This document shows positions 60,813 through 64,000 of a DNA stretch of 64,000 bases, piece after piece; the stretch's first letter is position 1, and each line of letters opens with the position of its first letter. The stretch is from Hirudinaria manillensis (taxonomy: Eukaryota; Annelida; Clitellata; Hirudinida; Hirudinidae), in the NCBI GenBank assembly GCA_034509925.1, contig CM067536.1, positions 6,687,501 through 6,751,500 on the forward strand. Direction: 5' to 3'. The position numbers were made by a program, and so were the translations under genes. The notes beneath the pieces are model-generated. The model ran no database searches. It was not told the origin of the DNA and was given only the letters and a program-made list of their open reading frames with translations.

Positions 60813-63521
60813 ATGGCTGTAAGAAGGGTGCAGTTATTAGGATTGGCAAAATTTCTCAAAATCCAACCAACGTCATCGGTTATCAGTCGAAGGTCAATTT
60901 CGCTAACCTCACAGGTGAGTTATTTTTGTTTCACGAAATTGGTTGGTTTTATATTTTCCGTTACGCAGATGTTTTTGTGGATTTTATGCTTGGAAATATT
61001 TACGACCTTTGGAGGTTACTTCATACTCTGTGGTTATTGTCTTAAAATTCTCAGCCTAAAATAGCGAGGCCTACTAGCATGTGCTAAGTCTGTCATTTTG
61101 CAATTTATTATCTTGCTGCAGAGATGGAAAATTTTTTGTTTTTTTGTAGTTTAGACCAAAAATGTGGTATATTTCCTGAGCCAGAAAATTGTTTATCTTA
61201 ATTTCATTACAATGTGTCTTTCACCATTTGTGAGATAAGATTAAAAAGTTATCATTAACATTAAGCTTTAAGTCACATAATAAGTCATTGATCCAGATAA
61301 ATGTTTTGCGTAAATAGGAAGGACATTTTTGGAACGAGCCTGTTGTGGGACTGCTGTCGGATAATAAAATTACAATTAGCTTCTTAGTTTCGCTGGTGAA
61401 TTTGAATTAAAAAATCTTACAAGCACTAGATCGGTTGATTACAACTTTAATAAATGAGATACTAACATGCTTTGCACTTTGGCCCCACAGTTTCTACTCA
61501 GATTTTAGAAAAATACTTCAGCTTGATTCTGGGGATGTCAATTGGTTGGAATAATCCATATGTGATTTCAATTAGTAATAAATACCAGTTGGTCGGGGAA
61601 ATTAGATACACCTTCAACTGTATTTATGACAAATTCGTTGCAGCAGCTGAGCCGAAGGAACGTCCCTAGTTAAGCCGCGTGTTATTATAAATCTGTAATA
61701 ATTTTTTGCAACTAAATACCGGATTACTTTTTATCAACTCGATCAGGTTGCTTAAAAATTCTTTGGCTTTGGGGTCATTGTTCTCTGTGCCTCCTTTGTC
61801 GAACTTCATGCAGCATTTGAAAGGCATGATGTGCATTAACACTGAATTAATTACTCGCTAGTGGTTAATTATTATAGTTAATTATTTTACAATGGAGCTG
61901 CCTGTTGATAATTAGTTACCTGATGCTCAGCTGATAAACATTTTAAGAACAAAAATGTCTTAATTATCATAACATTTTGAATCTCCACCTGAATAATATT
62001 TTCTCTTCAGAACTTTTCCAAAGTAGCTGTCCTTGGAGCGGCCGGAGGGCTGGGTCAACCTTTGTCCCTCCTCTTAAAGATCAACCCTCACATTTCTCAT
62101 CTCTCCCTCTATGATATTAACCAGGTTTGAGTCTTTGGCCATTATGTTTGTCTTAAAAGATTTAAGCCATCATCATTCTATGTTAGGTTTACTCATCTCG
62201 CTTTTGTTAGCCATAATTCTCGATTCTTTGTTTAAAAATATAGGTACCTGGAGTAGCAGCTGATCTCAATCATTGCTCCACAAGGGCAAAGGTTACTGGT
62301 CACCTTGGAGTTCAGATGCTGAAGGAGTGCCTGGATGGGGCTCAGGTTGTGGTGATTCCAGCTGGTGTGCCTAGGAAACCAGGTCTGTTATTTGCTGTCC
62401 ATCAATGGTATTGTCATGTTATTTGCTAAAAGAGTCTACCAGTGTTTGTATTGGTAAAGTAGGTGGTATAAGTGCATACAGGAATAATGTAACTTATGAA
62501 ATTATTTAGCATGAGAGGCACCTAATTTTCGTGATGCTTAGACTGTGATGTTTAATGAAAGCTACAATTTGAGCCACAGCAATATTCGGCCATAATATCA
62601 TTGTTTATTCCATCTTAAGTTGAAAGATAACACCATTTGAGTTCTGACGAAAAGGCAATTTTCTCCGTTATTGAGGCTAATCTTGTCCGGCAATTTCTAT
62701 AGAACGAGAATTTGATGATATTCTGGAGATTTGCATGCTGGTGTTTCAAGACTGTCTTGGGAGCATGTCATTAAGACATTAATCATATTCTTCAGTACAG
62801 CTGTGCATCCTGTACGTTCTTATGAATTGTTTGTTGAAACGTCCAAAATCAAGTAAAGGCAAACTGCAATAATTTTTCTTTCATTTTTTGGAAAGAAATA
62901 TTGTGCGCAAGGTGCCAAAACTCGATTATTTTAAGCTTTGTTATTTATTATTTTACTTTCTTTGTATTATTTATTAAATTGCCATTTAGTATTTATCAGA
63001 TTTTGATTGAATTTTTTTTATGGCTTTCTCAAAAATAAACTTATTTGCATCATTGATAATGACAAATTTGAATTTCCAAGCTAACTAAGAAAGTTAGCTA
63101 AATAAAACTTTAGCTATTTAGATATATAATCTTTGAGTGTTTTTATGTATGACCTTGTAATTGAAAAACCATTTTTATGTATTCGTACTACCTTTTGACT
63201 GTTTTGGGAGGGGGTTCTCCAAGGCAATAAAAGACAATGAAAATATATTGTGGGATCCATGATTATTGAACATTGATTATGATTATTGATTATTGAAGCT
63301 TCATAGGCTTCATTATTCATTATTGTCACTACCTTTCCTGCCAGTACACATCCAGATAACCTACACTTCTCAGCTGTCTGGTCAGATCTGAGAAGTGTTG
63401 GTGATCAGAAATCACAGATTTAATTAAGAAGTCCGAGAATATCAAACCTTGTTTATCATTTTATTAGAGTTTTGATGATGCATAAATAAAAGCCATTTAT
63501 TAAAAGGTTTAATATTAAGTA

Positions 63522-63552
<31 letters not shown>

Positions 63553-64000
63553 GTAATAATAATAATAAGTAGTAAGTGGAGCTTCAATGGTCTTTGTACT
63601 TTAATCATTCATAGGAGACCTTGTCGGTCTTCATTCTCACTTTCTTAGGACAACTAATTGGTTATCTTCAAAGGCCTCTTGTTTTAAATAATGAATGTTT
63701 GAATTTTGATTAAGTTACTCTGAAGAAGCTAATTTCATTTGGTCTCAGAGCAGCTTCATAACTGTCTGTTGAAAGGCTTTGATATTTGTAAAAATATTGG
63801 AAGATTTATTATATGAAAAGAAAGGACAGAGGATGCATATGATTTGTTGGCAAAGGCAAAAAAAAGTTGAAAGTGCGAAATGCATTCTGGCTTGAAGTGT
63901 GGTTTGTCACTCACATGTGGTGGTGGTAAGATATCATGGCTGCACAAGATGGGTTGTCGTTATTGTTATGTTAAGCTTGTTTCCATAAATGGTGTATAGC
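60813..64000 (+). CDS. MDH2: Malate dehydrogenase, mitochondrial, 5' part
   Basis: Interconverts malate and oxaloacetate with NAD in the matrix (TCA cycle, malate-aspartate shuttle). Three exons are present: 60813-60914, 62011-62124 and 62244-62382 (118 full codons), all in phase. The first exon is a mitochondrial presequence rich in Arg/Ser ([20 protein letters not shown] ... [11 protein letters not shown]). The second carries the Rossmann GxxGxxG as [19 protein letters not shown]. The third has [11 protein letters not shown] and [13 protein letters not shown], the substrate-side loop start. The following intron (donor GTCTGT at 62383) runs at least 1.6 kb to the window edge. No later MDH exon (for example the catalytic-His segment) is visible, so the gene continues to the right. 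Confidence 0.95.
61491..61669 (+). other. Exon-like frame inside MDH2 intron 1, uncertain
   Basis: An acceptor-like GGCCCCACAG precedes a frame that ends AAAEPKERP at a stop. It lacks any family resemblance and any upstream partner exon. Inclusion in MDH2 would remove the NAD-binding domain. Probably chance or an unproductive cryptic exon. Confidence 0.15.
63524..63571. repeat. (AAT)n microsatellite in MDH2 intron 3
   Basis: Near-perfect AATAAT run interrupted once by AGT. Confidence 0.9.

Overview
This is AT-rich animal nuclear DNA. The genes are intron-split, with mostly short introns and GT-AG (rarely GC-AG) junctions, and microsatellites of the (TAA)n/(ATT)n type are common. Non-LTR retrotransposon fragments of the CR1/L2 kind are present. 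The gene set is metazoan: GALNT, ASCC2, FBXO3, NIPSNAP, MDH2, ELOF1 and a CRAL-TRIO lipid carrier. The texture (TAA microsatellites, CR1-like RT, ~30-35% GC) suggests a lophotrochozoan, possibly an annelid or leech; that placement is inference. I rebuilt exon structures by hand from splice signals, reading-frame phase and family alignment from memory. For the spliced genes marked with high confidence, all exon phases add up to an uninterrupted frame.

Layout. 1-731: 3' end of an unrecognised gene ending in a coiled coil and a single membrane segment (+). 2363-7229: polypeptide GalNAc-transferase with a short lectin tail (-), divergent from ASCC2 (7964-10347, +). 10836-14057: NAP1-like histone chaperone (+), with a 65-bp inverted copy of one of its own exons in the preceding intron. 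15334-19292: CRAL-TRIO (alpha-tocopherol-transfer-protein/clavesin-like) protein (-). 20656-20904 and 22382-22630: two tandem intronless ELOF1 copies (+). 23127-27780: FBXO3 (-), with a CR1-like fragment in intron 3. 28012-29330: a second, more intact CR1-like fragment (-).

29373-37029 is a young, lineage-specific region. Two nearly identical intronless double-BTB/BACK genes flank a small, partly decayed family of SAM-like/coiled-coil genes. 38613-48688 is a giant gene (-) encoding at least 3,306 residues: N-terminal ankyrin repeats, an immense lysine/glutamate-rich region with internal repeats, and a C-terminal death domain. 51738-56262 holds two divergent paralogous tyrosine-phosphatase genes arranged head to head. 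57289-60152 (NIPSNAP, -) and 60813-past the right edge (mitochondrial malate dehydrogenase, +) form a divergent pair of mitochondrial-protein genes.

The housekeeping genes are not an operon-like pathway. Points of biological interest are the ankyrin-death giant, the BTB/SAM-like duplication region, the self-inverted NAP1L exon copy, and the two paralogue pairs (ELOF1, phosphatases).
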